A model generated the notes under the pieces. It ran no database searches. It worked only from the letters and a program-made list of their open reading frames with translations, and was not told the DNA's origin. A stretch of DNA of 5,286 bases from Acidobacteriota bacterium (GTDB lineage: Bacteria; Acidobacteriota; Terriglobia; Terriglobales; Acidobacteriaceae): the NCBI GenBank assembly GCA_021810175.1, contig JAJZJJ010000280.1:1-5286 (forward strand), written 5' to 3'. A program made the position numbers and the translations under genes. Positions within the stretch are counted from its first letter, which is position 1, and every line of letters begins with the position of its first letter. Of the stretch, positions 4,856 to 5,286 are shown in pieces.

Positions 4856-5286
4856 ATGCCGAATCGCCTGAATTTTACGGATTATTCGCTGGTTTCCGCC
4901 GTTATTCCGACGCGGGGAAGGCCGGAGATGGCGATGAGCGCCGTGAACAGCGCTCTGCGGCAGACGTGGAAGCGGCTGGAGGTGGTGGTGGTGGTGGACG
5001 GGCCGGATGAAGCGACGGTCCGGGCGCTGCGGGCAGTTGGGCATCCGCGGCTGCGCGTGGTGGTGCTGGACGAGCAGCGGGGCGGCGCGGCGGCACGCAA
5101 CGAAGGGGTGCGGGCGGCGAGCGGCGAGTGGATCGCCTTTCTGGACGACGACGACACATGGCTGCCGAAGAAGATTGAATGCCAGATGAGGGCGATTGAG
5201 GAGACTGCGGCGTGGTTTCCGGTGATTACGTGCCGACTGATTGCGCAGTCGCCGGGGGGAAGCCGGGTTTTGCCGTCGCGGGTGTA
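4856..5286 (+). CDS. Family 2 glycosyltransferase, N-terminal part (3' partial)
   Basis: The frame runs from ATG 4856-4858 past the right edge, giving 143 residues. It shows the GT-A fold start of GT2 enzymes: the first strand SLVSAVIPTRGRPEM (11-25), the helix with SALRQTWKRLEVVVVVDG (32-49), the glycine-rich RGGAAARNEGVRAASGEWIAF (75-95), and the DxD-type metal/nucleotide-sugar motif LDDDDTWLPKKIE (96-108). Such enzymes transfer a sugar from a nucleotide-sugar donor, commonly in surface polysaccharide or protein glycosylation, and act in the cytoplasm or at the inner face of the membrane. The acceptor and sugar cannot be told from this part. No in-frame ATG or GTG lies just upstream and this ATG fits the family start, although a ribosome site is lacking. 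A run of five GTG codons encodes the VVVVV strand. Confidence 0.9.
   Translation, partial: MPNRLNFTDYSLVSAVIPTRGRPEMAMSAVNSALRQTWKRLEVVVVVDGPDEATVRALRAVGHPRLRVVVLDEQRGGAAARNEGVRAASGEWIAFLDDDDTWLPKKIECQMRAIEETAAWFPVITCRLIAQSPGGSRVLPSRV

Noticed and set aside
4979..4999. Run of GGT/GTG triplets as a microsatellite
   Set aside because: It encodes the VVVVV beta strand typical of the second strand of GT2 enzymes, so coding need plus GC-rich codon choice explains it.

Overview
The window is GC-rich (about 60-70% in most genes) and has a bacterial layout of short intergenic gaps. The combination of a GH74-type xyloglucanase end, an Rhs/YD-repeat tip of the kind common in soil Acidobacteriota, an AIM24-family protein and a family 2 glycosyltransferase makes an acidobacterium (Acidobacteriaceae-like) my best guess. 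This is an inference from gene style; no rRNA or other phylogenetic marker is present.

Layout, left to right. Bases 2-385 (+) are the last 127 codons of a secreted GH74/BNR-repeat glycoside hydrolase. A short convergent gap holds an imperfect 21-bp tandem repeat. Bases 458-1696 (-) encode a complete 412-residue NRAMP-superfamily transporter. Its metal-site residues are not those of classical Mn/Fe NRAMPs and point to the NRAMP-related magnesium transporter type. Bases 1697-2427 contain no intact gene that I can support. They hold a 5' leader for the transporter and, at about 1904-2047 (-), a broken piece of Rhs core.

Bases 2428-3882 (-) are an Rhs island. On the minus strand it reads as a 5'-truncated Rhs tip (core end plus a 196-residue variable C-terminal domain), a 72-bp gap with two palindromes, a 66-residue two-helix membrane protein, and then the orphan Rhs core fragment. 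The variable domain and the small membrane gene are both near 50-55% GC, against about 65% in the Rhs core beside them. This is the layout expected of an exchangeable Rhs toxin/immunity cassette, although neither half matches a family I recognise. A 96-bp direct repeat (86 of 96 identical, offset 1781) ties the orphan fragment to the Rhs tip.

Bases 3877-4635 (+) encode an AIM24 (TIGR00266-like) protein, whose start lies against the broken end of the Rhs fragment. It is followed by a strong intrinsic terminator with two possible 5' arms. Bases 4856-5286 (+) begin a family 2 glycosyltransferase that runs off the right edge.

The genes do not form one pathway. The strand pattern (convergent at 386-457, divergent at about 3880) and the Rhs debris suggest housekeeping or accessory genes around a decayed site of Rhs exchange.
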